NCBI GenBank assembly: GCA_016794165.1 | Contig: JAEUKV010000279.1 | Location: 1-48,457 of the forward strand | DNA length: 48,457 bases | Reading direction: 5' to 3' | Origin: Rhodospirillaceae bacterium | GTDB lineage: Bacteria > Pseudomonadota > Alphaproteobacteria > Dongiales > Dongiaceae | In this document: piece after piece, positions 9,697 to 18,804 of the stretch | Layout: each line of letters begins with the position of its first letter | Numbering within the stretch: position 1 is the stretch's first letter | Translations under genes and position numbers: made by a program | Notes under the pieces: generated by a model | The model's input: the letters and a program-made list of their open reading frames with translations, nothing else | What the model was told of the DNA's origin: nothing | Database searches by the model: none

Positions 9697-10094
9697 GACC
9701 GCACCCAATGGCTGTCGCCTGGCCAGCAGGTCGGCGATTTTTCCTTCGCCAATGCAATCAGATGTCGGTTGCGCGTGGCCAGCGCAGCATGCTCGATTTC
9801 CTGTGGCGCGGTGCCATAGTCGTCACCCTCGACCGTATTGTCCACGGCAAAAAAACCAGGCGGATAGGCAAGCGAGAACACCTTGATGATGTCGTTCTCT
9901 TCCTCTGCCTGGACCTGCTCGCGCACCAGCGCCGATTGCGCGTCGTAATTCCGCGCCACTTCGGCCCTGATCTGCTCGCAGGTCATGTAGCGGTCATAGA
10001 TGGTGGCTTCCTGGGGCGGATTGGCCATGCGACCGGCACAGCCGGTTACCGCCAGCGCTCCCAGGACAACACCCACGGACAGGATCGATCGCAT
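9693..10094 (-). CDS. Small predicted lipoprotein, first of a tandem pair
   Basis: This 133-residue product has a signal peptide ending in lipobox AVTGC (Cys19). The mature part has Cys39 (YMTCEQIRAEVARN) and Cys123 (SPTCWPGD), the same spacing logic as the downstream lipoprotein. The stretch TCEQIRAEVARNYDAQ is a pattern often seen in small alphaproteobacterial envelope proteins of unknown role. Similarity to the next gene is modest but covers the region around the first Cys and the C-terminal RN..LI.LA motif. The genes overlap by four bases, so they should be co-transcribed and co-translated. Upstream is a 207-base gap after gatB that contains a hairpin close to this start. No function is claimed. 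Confidence 0.72.
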   Translation of the reverse strand: MRSILSVGVVLGALAVTGCAGRMANPPQEATIYDRYMTCEQIRAEVARNYDAQSALVREQVQAEEENDIIKVFSLAYPPGFFAVDNTVEGDDYGTAPQEIEHAALATRNRHLIALAKEKSPTCWPGDSHWVRS

Positions 10095-10110
10095 GACATA
10101 CCCCCGCTCT

Positions 10111-10128
10111 CGCGGCCCAAAGGCCGCG
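10111..10128. other. Perfect 7-bp hairpin just upstream of the lipoprotein pair
   Basis: CGCGGCC and GGCCGCG flank a four-base centre, 17 bases before the start codon of the first lipoprotein. No T-run follows in the direction of gatB transcription, so it is not an obvious gatB terminator; another candidate for that lies closer to gatB. It could shape the leader RNA of the lipoprotein genes or be an operator. Confidence 0.4.
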
Positions 10129-10263
10129 CACGGGCTATTTTACGCCATAAACTGGTTAAGACAACCTTTCCGAAGCGGCCGAGGTTGGCACAAAACCCTG
10201 TTGCCGCAAGCAATTGTCGGCGGCTTTTATGTCAACTTCACATCATCGTCCGCTAAAGCCGCC

Positions 10264-10285
10264 AAAACTGAGCCAGACAACTCAG
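10264..10285 (-). terminator. Rho-independent-like terminator after gatB
   Basis: Read on the minus strand, CTGAG and CTCAG form a short stem followed directly by TTTT. It starts 17 bases after the gatB stop codon. The stem is only 5 bp with a possible extra G-U, so the call is moderate. Confidence 0.5.
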
Positions 10286-10301
10286 CCCCGGCCAGCGGAT
10301 T

Positions 10302-11780
10302 TCAGCCGGCGAGCTTGGCCTTCAGCCGTTCGTTCAGCATGGCCGGGTTGGCCTTGCCGCCCATGGCTTTCATCACCTGGCCGACGAAGAACCCCAGCAG
10401 CTTGTCCTTGCCACCCCGGTATTCCGCGACCTTGTCGGCATTGGCGGCCATGATCTTGTCGATCTCGGCATCGATCGCCCCGGTATCGAGGACCTGGCGG
10501 AGGCCCTTCGCCTCGACGATCTCGCCCGCCGCCCTGCCCGTCTCGAACATCTCGGCGAAGACGTCCTTGGCAATGCGGCCCGAGATCGTGTTGTCGGAGA
10601 TGAGGCCGATCAGCTCGCCAATTGCCTCGGCCGAAACCGGGCTTTCAGTGACGTCCTTGCCGGCGGCATTCAGCTTGCCGAACAGTTCCGAGGTGATCCA
10701 GTTGGCAGTCAGCTTCGCATCGCGACCCTTGGCCGCCGCCTCGTAAAAGGCGGCCGATTCCCGTTCCGCCACCAGCACGCCGGCATCGTAATCCGAGAGC
10801 CCGAACTCTTTGATGAAGCGCTGGCGCTTGGCGTCGGGAAGTTCGGGCAGGCCCGCCTTCAGGCTCTCGACCCATTTCGGGTCGAGATTGAGCGGCAGCA
10901 GGTCGGGATCCGGGAAGTAGCGATAGTCGTGCGCCTCTTCCTTCGATCGCATCGAGCGGGTGACCCCCTTGCCGGGGTCCCACAGCCGCGTTTCCTGCCG
11001 GATCGAGCCGCCCTCCTCCAGGATCTCGATCTGGCGGCGCGCCTCATGCTCGATCGCGGCGGCGACATAGCGGATCGAATTGACATTCTTGATCTCGCAA
11101 CGCGTGCCCAGCGCATCGCCGGGCCTGCGCACCGAAACGTTGACGTCGCAGCGCATCGAGCCTTCATCCATGTTGCCGTCGCAGGTGCCGAGATAGCGCA
11201 GGATTGAGCGCAGTTTCTTCAGATAGGCCGCCGCCTCGTCGGAGCAGCGCATGTCCGGCTCCGAGACGATTTCCATCAGCGCCACGCCGGCGCGGTTGAG
11301 GTCGACATAGGTCTTCGAGGGATGCTGGTCGTGGAGGCTCTTGCCCGCGTCCTGCTCGAGATGAAGACGCGTGATGCCGACCGCCCGGTGCTCGCCGCCG
11401 GGCAGATCGAGGATGATCGTCCCCTTGCCAACGATGGGATCGAGATACTGGCTGATCTGGTAGCCGGCCGGGAGATCGGCATAGAAGTAGTTCTTGCGGT
11501 CGAACACCGAGCGCAGGTTGATCTGGGCATTCAGCCCGAGACCTGTCTTCACCGCCTGCTCGACACATTTCTCGTTGATCACCGGCAGCATGCCGGGAAA
11601 GGCGGCGTCGACCAGGCTGACCTGCGTGTTCGGCTCGGCGCCGAAATTGGTGGCCGCACCCGAGAACAGCTTCGAGTTGGAGATGATCTGCGCGTGGACC
11701 TCAAGGCCCAGCACCACCTCCCACATGCCGGTCTTGCCCTCGATCAGGTTCTTGTCGTTGACCATTGCGGTATCGTTCAT
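10302..11780 (-). CDS. gatB: Aspartyl/glutamyl-tRNA amidotransferase subunit B
   Basis: GatB binds misacylated Glu-tRNA(Gln) or Asp-tRNA(Asn) and activates the carboxylate with ATP, while GatA supplies ammonia. The 492-residue protein shows the family N-terminus [13 protein letters not shown], then [33 protein letters not shown] and EIVSEPDM. The C-terminal tRNA-binding (YqeY-like) part ends [20 protein letters not shown]. It is the third gene of a gatC-gatA-gatB operon and begins 4 bases after gatA. Its presence suggests that the organism makes Gln-tRNA, and perhaps Asn-tRNA, by the indirect route. The start has about 18 extra residues before the conserved core, and an internal Met at residue 6 or 19 is possible. 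Confidence 0.97.
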   Translation of the reverse strand: MNDTAMVNDKNLIEGKTGMWEVVLGLEVHAQIISNSKLFSGAATNFGAEPNTQVSLVDAAFPGMLPVINEKCVEQAVKTGLGLNAQINLRSVFDRKNYFYADLPAGYQISQYLDPIVGKGTIILDLPGGEHRAVGITRLHLEQDAGKSLHDQHPSKTYVDLNRAGVALMEIVSEPDMRCSDEAAAYLKKLRSILRYLGTCDGNMDEGSMRCDVNVSVRRPGDALGTRCEIKNVNSIRYVAAAIEHEARRQIEILEEGGSIRQETRLWDPGKGVTRSMRSKEEAHDYRYFPDPDLLPLNLDPKWVESLKAGLPELPDAKRQRFIKEFGLSDYDAGVLVAERESAAFYEAAAKGRDAKLTANWITSELFGKLNAAGKDVTESPVSAEAIGELIGLISDNTISGRIAKDVFAEMFETGRAAGEIVEAKGLRQVLDTGAIDAEIDKIMAANADKVAEYRGGKDKLLGFFVGQVMKAMGGKANPAMLNERLKAKLAG

Positions 11781-11784
11781 GGCA

Positions 11785-13254
11785 TCACACTCCCGCCGGC
11801 AAAGCGGTGAAATCGGCGCAGCGCTCCAGCACGCCGGCGGTCCTGAGCAGGGTTTCCTCGTCGAAGGCGCGGCCGATCAGCTGCAGCCCCAGCGGCAGGC
11901 CCTTGGCGTCTAGCCCGGCCGGCACCGAGATGCCGGGCAGGCCCGCGAGATTGACTGTCACGGTGAAGACGTCGTTCAGGTACATCTGCACCGGGTCGTC
12001 CTCGTTCTCGTGGAAGCCGAAGGCGGCCGAGGGCGTCGAGGGGGTGAGGATCACGTCCACATCCTTGAAGGCCTCGGTGAAGTCCTTGAGGATGAGGGCG
12101 CGGACACGCTGCGCCTGCAGGTAATAGGCGTCGTAATAGCCGGCCGAGAGCACATAGGTACCGATCAGGATGCGGCGCTTCACTTCCTTGCCGAAGCCAG
12201 CGGCGCGGGTCAGTTCGTACATCTCGTCCAGGGAGTTTCCCGGCACCCGCAGGCCGAAGCGCACGCCGTCATAGCGAGCGAGGTTCGACGACGCTTCCGC
12301 CGGAGCGATGATGTAATAGGTCGGCAGTGCGTATTTGGTATGCGGCAGCGAGATTTCCTTGAGTTCCGCCCCCTGCACCTTCAGCCATTCGGCGCCCTGG
12401 GCCCAAAGGGCATCGATCTCGGCCGACATGCCATTGACGCGGTATTCCCTGGGAATGCCGATGCGCAAGCCGCGGATGTCGCCAGTGAGCGCTCTGCGGA
12501 AATCCGGCACCGCCATTTCGACCGAAGTGGAATCCTTCGGATCGTGTCCAGCCATGGCACCCAGCATGATGGCACAGTCCTCGACCGAGCGCGCGATGGG
12601 TCCCGCCTGGTCGAGCGAGGATGCAAACGCGACGATGCCCCAGCGCGAGCAGCGGCCATAGGTTGGCTTGATGCCGACCGTGCCGGTCAGCGCCGCCGGC
12701 TGCCGGATCGAGCCGCCGGTATCGGTACCGGTGGCGCCCATGGCGATGCGCGCGGCCACCGCCGCCGCGGAGCCGCCCGAGGAGCCCCCGGGCACGAGGT
12801 CGGTGTTGTCGCCTGTCCGCTTCCACGGGTTGACGACGCTGCCGTAATACGAGGTCTTGTTGCTGGACCCCATGGCAAATTCGTCGAGATTGAGCTTGCC
12901 CAGCATGACGGCGCCGGCATTGAACAGGTTCCTGGTCACCGTCGATTCATAGGTCGGCTTGAAGCCGTCGAGGATGTGCGACCCTGCGGTCGTCAGCACG
13001 CCTTCGGTGCAGAAGAGATCCTTGATGCCGAGCGGAATGCCATCGAGAGCGCCCGCCTTGCCGGCCGCACGGCGCTTGTCCGATGCGTCGGCCTGCTGCA
13101 ATGCCGTTTCCGGTGTCTCGGTGATGTAGGCATTGAGCTTCTTGTGCTTCGCCATGGCGCCGAGGTGCGCCTCGCCAAGCTCGCGCGCCGAGAATTTCTT
13201 CGCGGCCAATCCGTCTAGGGCGGCGGCGATGGTGAGATGGGTGAGATCGCTCAT
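11785..13254 (-). CDS. gatA: Aspartyl/glutamyl-tRNA amidotransferase subunit A
   Basis: GatA is the glutaminase subunit of the amidotransferase and belongs to the amidase-signature family. The 489-residue protein carries the catalytic Lys in [14 protein letters not shown], and the Ser-cis-Ser pair in [16 protein letters not shown] and [12 protein letters not shown], matching the Ser-cisSer-Lys triad. [20 protein letters not shown] and the C-terminal [11 protein letters not shown] are also typical. It starts 15 bases after gatC and ends 4 bases before gatB, a tight operon. Length and motifs are normal, with no sign of damage. Confidence 0.97.
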   Translation of the reverse strand: MSDLTHLTIAAALDGLAAKKFSARELGEAHLGAMAKHKKLNAYITETPETALQQADASDKRRAAGKAGALDGIPLGIKDLFCTEGVLTTAGSHILDGFKPTYESTVTRNLFNAGAVMLGKLNLDEFAMGSSNKTSYYGSVVNPWKRTGDNTDLVPGGSSGGSAAAVAARIAMGATGTDTGGSIRQPAALTGTVGIKPTYGRCSRWGIVAFASSLDQAGPIARSVEDCAIMLGAMAGHDPKDSTSVEMAVPDFRRALTGDIRGLRIGIPREYRVNGMSAEIDALWAQGAEWLKVQGAELKEISLPHTKYALPTYYIIAPAEASSNLARYDGVRFGLRVPGNSLDEMYELTRAAGFGKEVKRRILIGTYVLSAGYYDAYYLQAQRVRALILKDFTEAFKDVDVILTPSTPSAAFGFHENEDDPVQMYLNDVFTVTVNLAGLPGISVPAGLDAKGLPLGLQLIGRAFDEETLLRTAGVLERCADFTALPAGV

Positions 13255-13269
13255 GACCGGTGCGCCGCC

Positions 13270-13557
13270 TTACTCGATGACCTTGGGAACGGTGAAGAAG
13301 CCATGGGCCGGCTCCGGCGCATTGGCGAGGACCTTCTGCGGATCGCCGCCGTCATTGACGACGTCGGCGCGGCGCGGCATGTCACGCGCAAGCACGCCAG
13401 ACATCGGCTGCACGCCCCGGGTGTCGACCTCGTTCAATTGCTCGATCCAGGTCATGATCCCGGAGAGTTCCTGGGCAAGGCCAGGGAGATCCGTTTCCGG
13501 TACGCGAATGCGCGCCAGGGTGGCGATGCGGGCGACGGTCTTGCTGTCCAGCGACAT
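13270..13557 (-). CDS. gatC: Aspartyl/glutamyl-tRNA amidotransferase subunit C
   Basis: GatC is a 95-residue subunit that wraps around GatA and GatB and stabilises the complex. The N-terminal helix MSLDSKTVARIATLARIRV, the LSGIMTWIEQLNEVDT segment and the C-terminal HGFFTVPKVIE all match the family. It is the first gene of the gatCAB operon. The 107 bases upstream, toward the end of the LysE gene, should hold the operon promoter. Confidence 0.95.
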   Translation of the reverse strand: MSLDSKTVARIATLARIRVPETDLPGLAQELSGIMTWIEQLNEVDTRGVQPMSGVLARDMPRRADVVNDGGDPQKVLANAPEPAHGFFTVPKVIE

Positions 13558-13664
13558 GGCTCTCTATCAATCCGATCTGCGAGAAAAGCGATGAAATCGG
13601 GGCGGAAACTAGCACCCGGCCCCACCCCGATCAACCGCCCCGGGACCGGGCCAGAAACACGCCA

Positions 13665-14315
13665 TTACCCGCCCTGGAAATAGAGCCCGGCGAGATGCGC
13701 CAGGGTGTAGCAGCCAAAGGCGACCAGCAAGCCGCCGGCCACGCGGTTGAGCCAGACCAGGGTAGCGAGCGAGATCATGTGGCGAATGACGCCGACGCCA
13801 ATCGACAGGGTCAGCCACCACCCCGCCGACCCCAGCAGGACACCCAGGATCAGGATCGGCACAAGTCCCATTTCCACCCGCGCCAGGCCCGGCACGCCGG
13901 CGAACACCGCCATGAAGGAGAGAATGGTGGAAGGATTGGCCAGGGTCAGCAGCAGGGTCTTGAGAAAGTCGGCCAGCAGGGTCTGCGGCACTTCCTGCTC
14001 GCTGGTGGCGATGACCGGGCGCTTCATGCCGAGATGCACCCCGAAGGCCACCAGAAAGAGGCCGCCACCCAGTTCAAACCAGACCCGTTCGGCCGCGATG
14101 AGGCCGCTCACGGCGGCGATGCCATAGATGCCGATGATGGCGAAGATCGTATCCGCCACCGCCGCGCCGAGCCCGGCGCTGAACCCGGCGAGGCGCCCCT
14201 TTTCGAGGGTGAGGCGGATGCAGAGCATGCCGATCGGCCCCACGGGGGCGGCAACGGCAAAGCCGATGCCAAGCCCCTTGGCCAGCAGGATAAGGTCGCG
14301 CAACAAGGAATCCAT
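13665..14315 (-). CDS. LysE/RhtB family amino-acid exporter
   Basis: LysE-family proteins export basic or neutral amino acids and related metabolites across the inner membrane. This 216-residue protein has about six hydrophobic helices and the family N-terminal motif GFAVAAPVGPIGMLCIRLTL, followed by GRLAGFSAGLGAAVADTIFA. The mid-protein TLANPSTILSFMAVFAG is also diagnostic. A much longer open frame extends upstream, but it runs through the regulator gene in another frame, so the ATG at 14315 is used. The Lrp-type regulator ends two bases before this start. The pair is therefore an operon in which the regulator probably controls the exporter in response to an amino acid. Confidence 0.92.
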   Translation of the reverse strand: MDSLLRDLILLAKGLGIGFAVAAPVGPIGMLCIRLTLEKGRLAGFSAGLGAAVADTIFAIIGIYGIAAVSGLIAAERVWFELGGGLFLVAFGVHLGMKRPVIATSEQEVPQTLLADFLKTLLLTLANPSTILSFMAVFAGVPGLARVEMGLVPILILGVLLGSAGWWLTLSIGVGVIRHMISLATLVWLNRVAGGLLVAFGCYTLAHLAGLYFQGG

Positions 14316-14317
14316 GA

Positions 14318-14803
14318 TCAGCGGCCCGTGCCGTCGGCCGGTTCCCGCGCCGTCTTGACCGGCAGGGCCCGAGAATCCTTGGGACTGGAGAGGGCGATCA
14401 GGCTCTGGGTGCGACGGATACCCTCCAGCGGCTTGATATGCTCGCTGAGAAAGCTCTCGAAGGCCTGGGTCGAAGCGACGCGCACCTTCAGAAGATAGGA
14501 GAAGTCCCCGGCGATATGATGGCACTCCATGACCGCCGGTTCGGCGCGCATCGCGCTGCAGAAGGCCTGCTCGGCCGCGACACCGCCGATCTCCACCAGC
14601 ACGAAGACCAGCAGATCGAGGTCGAGGGCCGCCGGATCGATCTCGGCGCTGATGCGCCGGATGACCCCCTTCGCCTTCAGGCGTTTGAGGCGATCGTTGA
14701 TGGTCGAGGCCGAGAGGCCGACCCGTTCGCCCAACTCCGCATAGGGAATGTTTGCGTCCAGTTGCAGATGGCTGATTATATCGCGGTCTGTATCGTCTAT
14801 CAT
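14318..14803 (-). CDS. Lrp/AsnC family transcriptional regulator
   Basis: This 161-residue DNA-binding protein has an N-terminal winged helix-turn-helix (MIDDTDRDIISHLQLDANIP then YAELGERVGLSASTINDRLK). A RAM/AsnC ligand-binding domain follows from about residue 65 (VFVLVEIGG, CHHIAGDFSYLLKVRV). The C-terminal tail after about residue 138 is longer and more polar than in many relatives. Lrp-family proteins bind amino acids and regulate transport or catabolism. Its position two bases upstream of a LysE exporter suggests that it controls that gene and perhaps itself. The AT-rich stretch at 14822-14875, before its start, is where an operator would be expected. Confidence 0.92.
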   Translation of the reverse strand: MIDDTDRDIISHLQLDANIPYAELGERVGLSASTINDRLKRLKAKGVIRRISAEIDPAALDLDLLVFVLVEIGGVAAEQAFCSAMRAEPAVMECHHIAGDFSYLLKVRVASTQAFESFLSEHIKPLEGIRRTQSLIALSSPKDSRALPVKTAREPADGTGR

Positions 14804-14969
14804 CGGATTCTGGCCGGTGTTGTCGTTTTTTTTCGCTTCTAGTCCGGATAATAGTCGATGTCAACGTATAAAACCCGGATTTGGCGTGAGCTTGACCGGA
14901 CCGGCCGCCCCCATGCGATGATGAGATGACGCATTCATGGCCAGCGACCGCCCATCAGGAGACCAGCAG

Positions 14970-15497
14970 GTGAACAAGCCGCTCTTCCAACACCTCAAGC
15001 AGCCGGTCCTTGCCCTGTTGCTGGCCAGTTTCCTCTTACCGGCCCTCGGCGTGTCGCGGTTGCGGGCGGAAACGCCGCTTGATTCGGTGCCCAGCATCGA
15101 GACGATGCCCGATCTGGCACCCGATGCAGTCGCCGTCACCGATCCCGAGGCCATCAAGCGAGCCCTCGATGACCTGACGATCTATGGCCGCTACTACGAT
15201 GGCGAAAACTGGATCGAGTATCACCTGAAGGACGGCCGCACTGCCTACTTCACCAACGGCTGCACCTATCCCGGCACCTGGTGGATGGAAAACGGCGGGA
15301 TCTGTTATGCCTATCCCAACTATCGCGACAATGCCCCGAACTGCTTCGTCATGTTCATGCGGCCCAACGGGTCGATCCAGTTTGTCGCCTTTGCCGCCGA
15401 CGGTTCGCCCTACCTCGCCTCGTCTTCGGTGAAGACCGCCCTTGGCAACGATGCCCATCTCCCGGTGGGTGGCCTCAGCTCCTGCGTCGGAGTCTGA
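14970..15497 (+). CDS. Secreted protein of unknown function, aromatic- and Cys-rich
   Basis: I do not recognise a named family with certainty. With the GTG start at 14970, which has AGGAG eight bases upstream, the product has 175 residues and a clean signal peptide (MNKPLFQHLKQPVLALLLAS, cleaved near RLRAE). An ATG at 14937 in the same frame would add 11 polar residues and has a weaker ribosome site. The mature domain is dense in aromatic residues and has paired cysteines: YGRYYDGENWIEYHLKDGRT, FTNGCTYPGTWWMENGGICY and NAPNCFVMFMRPNG. The pattern of a Gly-Thr-Trp strand followed by Gly-x-Cys recalls small DUF995-like periplasmic proteins, a weak resemblance only. It is divergent from the Lrp gene. 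Confidence 0.65.
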   Translation: MNKPLFQHLKQPVLALLLASFLLPALGVSRLRAETPLDSVPSIETMPDLAPDAVAVTDPEAIKRALDDLTIYGRYYDGENWIEYHLKDGRTAYFTNGCTYPGTWWMENGGICYAYPNYRDNAPNCFVMFMRPNGSIQFVAFAADGSPYLASSSVKTALGNDAHLPVGGLSSCVGV

Positions 15498-15777
15498 ATC
15501 GGCGTTGCCGCCGCTGGCACCCGGGATTTAAAACTCAGACCCCCGCCCTGATCTCTCGTGTCGGGTTGCCGACACAATTCAATGAAAGTTGTGCGATTCC
15601 AGTTGAATTTGGATGGTTAACAGTTCGTTAATATGCTAAGTATAGCGTTAGCAATTAGGTTTTAAGTCGTACTGCGCGTAGGGTAGGCGGATGACGTGAC
15701 GGGGGAAAGCACGTCTTCGGCTGTGATTTTGGGGGCGCCTTTGATTTTCGGAGCGTGGCGTTGCCACGGTACATGAC
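15498..15777. other. AT-richer intergenic region upstream of the sensor kinase
   Basis: This 280-base gap has no convincing gene. Its centre (15570-15665) is much more AT-rich than the surroundings and contains small inverted repeats, TTAAC/GTTAA at 15617-15631 and GCTAA/TTAGC at 15635-15652. This is where the kinase promoter and any operator should lie. Confidence 0.4.
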
Positions 15778-18700
15778 GTGACCGCGCCCAAGGATGATGG
15801 GCCTGTTGCGACCGGGAACGGACCGGGAGCCGCCACTGCGGCGGCGGCCCAATCCCAATTCTCGCCACGGCGCGACGTCATCATTCTGGCGCTGGTCTGT
15901 GCTTTGGCCTGGGGCGTCCTCGCCTGGCAGTTTCGGCCCGAAGGGGGTGCCGCCATGGTCCTGGCGTCCGCCCTCGCCAGCGTCGGCACCATCGGCGGGG
16001 TCCTGCTGGCGCGCCGCACGTCGCGAGCGTCCTCTGCCCTCTACGGCGAGCCGAACGATCAGACCCTGGCTGAACTCGTCATCGACCATGCCGAAACGCC
16101 CATCGTCGTCACCGACGGAACCAACAAGGTCCTGCGCTTCAACCCGGCTGGCGCGGCCCTGTCCGGCTACACCATGGCGGAACTGAGCGATCCGGCCGTC
16201 TGGTCGAGCTTGCTGCCGCCGGAAGAACGTGCGCGCGTTCGCGCTGCGGTCGATGCGAAGTCCGACACGCCGTTTCCAAGGGTGATCGAGAACCACTGGA
16301 TCACACGGTCGGGCGAGCGACGCCTGCTGCGCTGGACCAACTCCGCCCTGCGTCGTGCCGATGGCAGCATTCACGCCGTGGTGTCGGTCGGGGCCGACAT
16401 CACCGATGCAAAGCAGGCCGAGACAATCGCGCGCCGCACCGAAAGCGCCCTGCGACGGGCGCATCGGATCGCGCAGCTCGGCCATTGGAACTGGACCCCC
16501 GCACCCGGGACCACAACCGCGGCTGACGACCGCGCCGGGGCCTACAGCTATTCCAGTGAGGCTGCCGACATATTCGGCATATCGGCGGAGACGCTCAACC
16601 GCGACGAGGAGAACGCCTACGCCGCCCTGATCCACCCCGATGACCGCCAGGAGGCAATGGAGGGCTATCGTGCCTTTCTTGCTGCGAGCAAGACGCATCT
16701 CACCCAGGACTATCGGCTGCGCCACGCCGACGGCTCCATACGGCACGTCCGCGTCATGTCGGAGAAGCTGTTCGACGCCGCCGGCAACATCACCGAGGTG
16801 GCCGGCATCGTCCAGGATCTGACCGAGATCCGCCGCGCCGAACTCGCCATCCGCCAGGTACAGATGATCCTGACCGCGGCCCAGAAACTGGCTGGTGTCG
16901 GCTACTGGTTCTGGGAGGGCGCGGACGGCAGCGATGTCAGCTCGGACAAGCCCATCGACGGGTTTCACTACTCAGCCGAAGCACAGGCCGTCAGCGGCCT
17001 GTCGCAGCAGCTAATGCAGACCCTGCCGACCGACGAGTTCTGCCGGCGTTTCGTTCACGAGAACGACCGTGACCGCGCCATGGACCTCTTTACCCGCTTC
17101 AGCGAGGGTCGGATCGACCAGTACACGATCGAATATGGCTACCTGCACCCAGTTCTGGGCGAACGGGTCCTGCGGTCCGTCGCCCTGCGCGAACGCGACG
17201 CCGCGGGGCACTCGCTTCATGCCACCGGCATGATCCAGGACATTACCGACCTGCGCCGCGACGAGAGCGCCCTGCGTCACCAGGAAGATCAGCTGGCAGC
17301 GGCTCATCACCTGGCGCGCCTGGGTTACTGGTCATGGCTGGGTGGCATCGATCGAACCCCGATCCGGCAAAGCACCTGGTCGAACGAGGCCGTGGCGATC
17401 ACCGGCATTGACCGAGAGACCGCGGAAGCCGCCATGCTGGCCGACGACTTCGAACTGCGTTTCACGCATCCCGACGACCTGCTGCGGGTCCTGCGCGCGA
17501 TCGGCGAACTGCGCGACCAGCGCATCGCCCGCTACGACCTCGACTACCGGCTGCGACGCCCCGATGGTGGCGAGATCTGGGTCCGTTCTCTGGCTGAGCT
17601 CCGCAAGGATTCAGAGGGGCGCGTGATCGGTGCCTATGGCATCCTGCAGGATATCAGCGATCGCAAGCGCGCCGAGGCAGAGCTGCGCCTGGCGCATCAG
17701 AGTCTCGCCAACGCCCAGCGCATCGCCCATGTCGGCAATTGGTCTCGCGATCTGGCCACCGGCAAGATCACCTGGTCGGACGAGGTTTATCGCATCCTCG
17801 GGCACGAACCGCGCAGCTTTCCACCGAGCCTGGATCTGTTGCTGCAGGCGGTGCATCCGGACGATCACCGCGCCCTCAATGCCGCGATCGACAAATGCCT
17901 GACGGAACGGGCTCCCTATCTCACCGATCATCGCGTTCTGCTCGCCGACGGCACCGTCCGGCACGTTCGGGAGCAGGGGGAGGTGGTACTGGACAGCGAC
18001 GGAAAACCGCGGCGACTGGAAGGTGTTTTGTTGGACATCACCGAGATCAAGGCTCGCGAAAAGGCGCTCAACGAAGCCCGCCTGCGTGCCGAGACCGCCG
18101 ATCGGGCCAAAACAGAGTTCCTCGGCAATATGAGCCATGAATTGCGTACGCCGCTCAATGCCGTGATCGGCTTTGCCGATGTCCTCTCCCAGCAATTGTT
18201 TGGTCCGATTCCCGATAACTATCGCGAGAGCATCGATGCGATCAGCCAAAGCGGGCGCCACCTGCTGGAGATCATCAACGACCTGCTGGAAATGTCGCGC
18301 ATCGAAAGCGGTGAGCGACACCTGGCAGAACACCCGTTCGATCCGTTTCCGGCCATCGTCGATTGCTGTCGCTTGGCGCAGGCGCAGGCGCAGCGCGAGG
18401 GTATCCAGCTCACCATCGACGAGACGGGCCAGTTGCCCGTGCTGGCGGGCGAGGAGCGGGCCTTCAAGCAGGTGCTGAACAACCTCCTGTCCAACGCACT
18501 CAAATTCACCCCGCGCGGCGGCTCGGTGGCGGTAACGGCAACCGGCAACCTCAAGGACGGGTTGCTGGTGGCCGTCAGTGATACTGGGCGCGGCATCGAT
18601 CCCACCGTGCTGCCGCAACTCGGCAAGCCATTTGCACAGGGTGAAGCCACCCTGTCGCGCCGCTATGGCGGCATTGGCCTCGGTCTCGCCATCAGCCGCC

Positions 18701-18804
18701 GCCTGATGGATCTGCATGGCGGGCGCCTGGAGATCACCAGCACCCCCGGACAGGGCAGTCGCGTGATCATGTCCTTCCCGAAGGAGCGGGTCTATTTTCC
18801 CTAG
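15778..18804 (+). CDS. Membrane-anchored histidine kinase with five PAS domains
   Basis: This 1008-residue sensor kinase starts at a GTG. Residues 33-51 and 57-77 form two membrane helices with almost no periplasmic loop, so sensing is probably cytoplasmic. Five PAS domains follow, at roughly 95-210, 230-350, 370-490, 510-630 and 648-755. Repeats two to five each begin with a similar motif: IAQLGHWNW at 231, LAGVGYWFW at 371, LARLGYWSW at 512 and IAHVGNWSR at 649, with spacing of 137-141 residues. The kinase core has phosphoacceptor His787 in MSHELRTPLNAV, N-box NNLLSNALKF (901-910) and G-boxes DTGRGID and GGIGLGLAIS. There is no receiver domain and no response regulator gene nearby, so its partner is unknown. 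Its stop codon overlaps that of the convergent ftsH. Confidence 0.93.
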   Translation: MTAPKDDGPVATGNGPGAATAAAAQSQFSPRRDVIILALVCALAWGVLAWQFRPEGGAAMVLASALASVGTIGGVLLARRTSRASSALYGEPNDQTLAELVIDHAETPIVVTDGTNKVLRFNPAGAALSGYTMAELSDPAVWSSLLPPEERARVRAAVDAKSDTPFPRVIENHWITRSGERRLLRWTNSALRRADGSIHAVVSVGADITDAKQAETIARRTESALRRAHRIAQLGHWNWTPAPGTTTAADDRAGAYSYSSEAADIFGISAETLNRDEENAYAALIHPDDRQEAMEGYRAFLAASKTHLTQDYRLRHADGSIRHVRVMSEKLFDAAGNITEVAGIVQDLTEIRRAELAIRQVQMILTAAQKLAGVGYWFWEGADGSDVSSDKPIDGFHYSAEAQAVSGLSQQLMQTLPTDEFCRRFVHENDRDRAMDLFTRFSEGRIDQYTIEYGYLHPVLGERVLRSVALRERDAAGHSLHATGMIQDITDLRRDESALRHQEDQLAAAHHLARLGYWSWLGGIDRTPIRQSTWSNEAVAITGIDRETAEAAMLADDFELRFTHPDDLLRVLRAIGELRDQRIARYDLDYRLRRPDGGEIWVRSLAELRKDSEGRVIGAYGILQDISDRKRAEAELRLAHQSLANAQRIAHVGNWSRDLATGKITWSDEVYRILGHEPRSFPPSLDLLLQAVHPDDHRALNAAIDKCLTERAPYLTDHRVLLADGTVRHVREQGEVVLDSDGKPRRLEGVLLDITEIKAREKALNEARLRAETADRAKTEFLGNMSHELRTPLNAVIGFADVLSQQLFGPIPDNYRESIDAISQSGRHLLEIINDLLEMSRIESGERHLAEHPFDPFPAIVDCCRLAQAQAQREGIQLTIDETGQLPVLAGEERAFKQVLNNLLSNALKFTPRGGSVAVTATGNLKDGLLVAVSDTGRGIDPTVLPQLGKPFAQGEATLSRRYGGIGLGLAISRRLMDLHGGRLEITSTPGQGSRVIMSFPKERVYFP

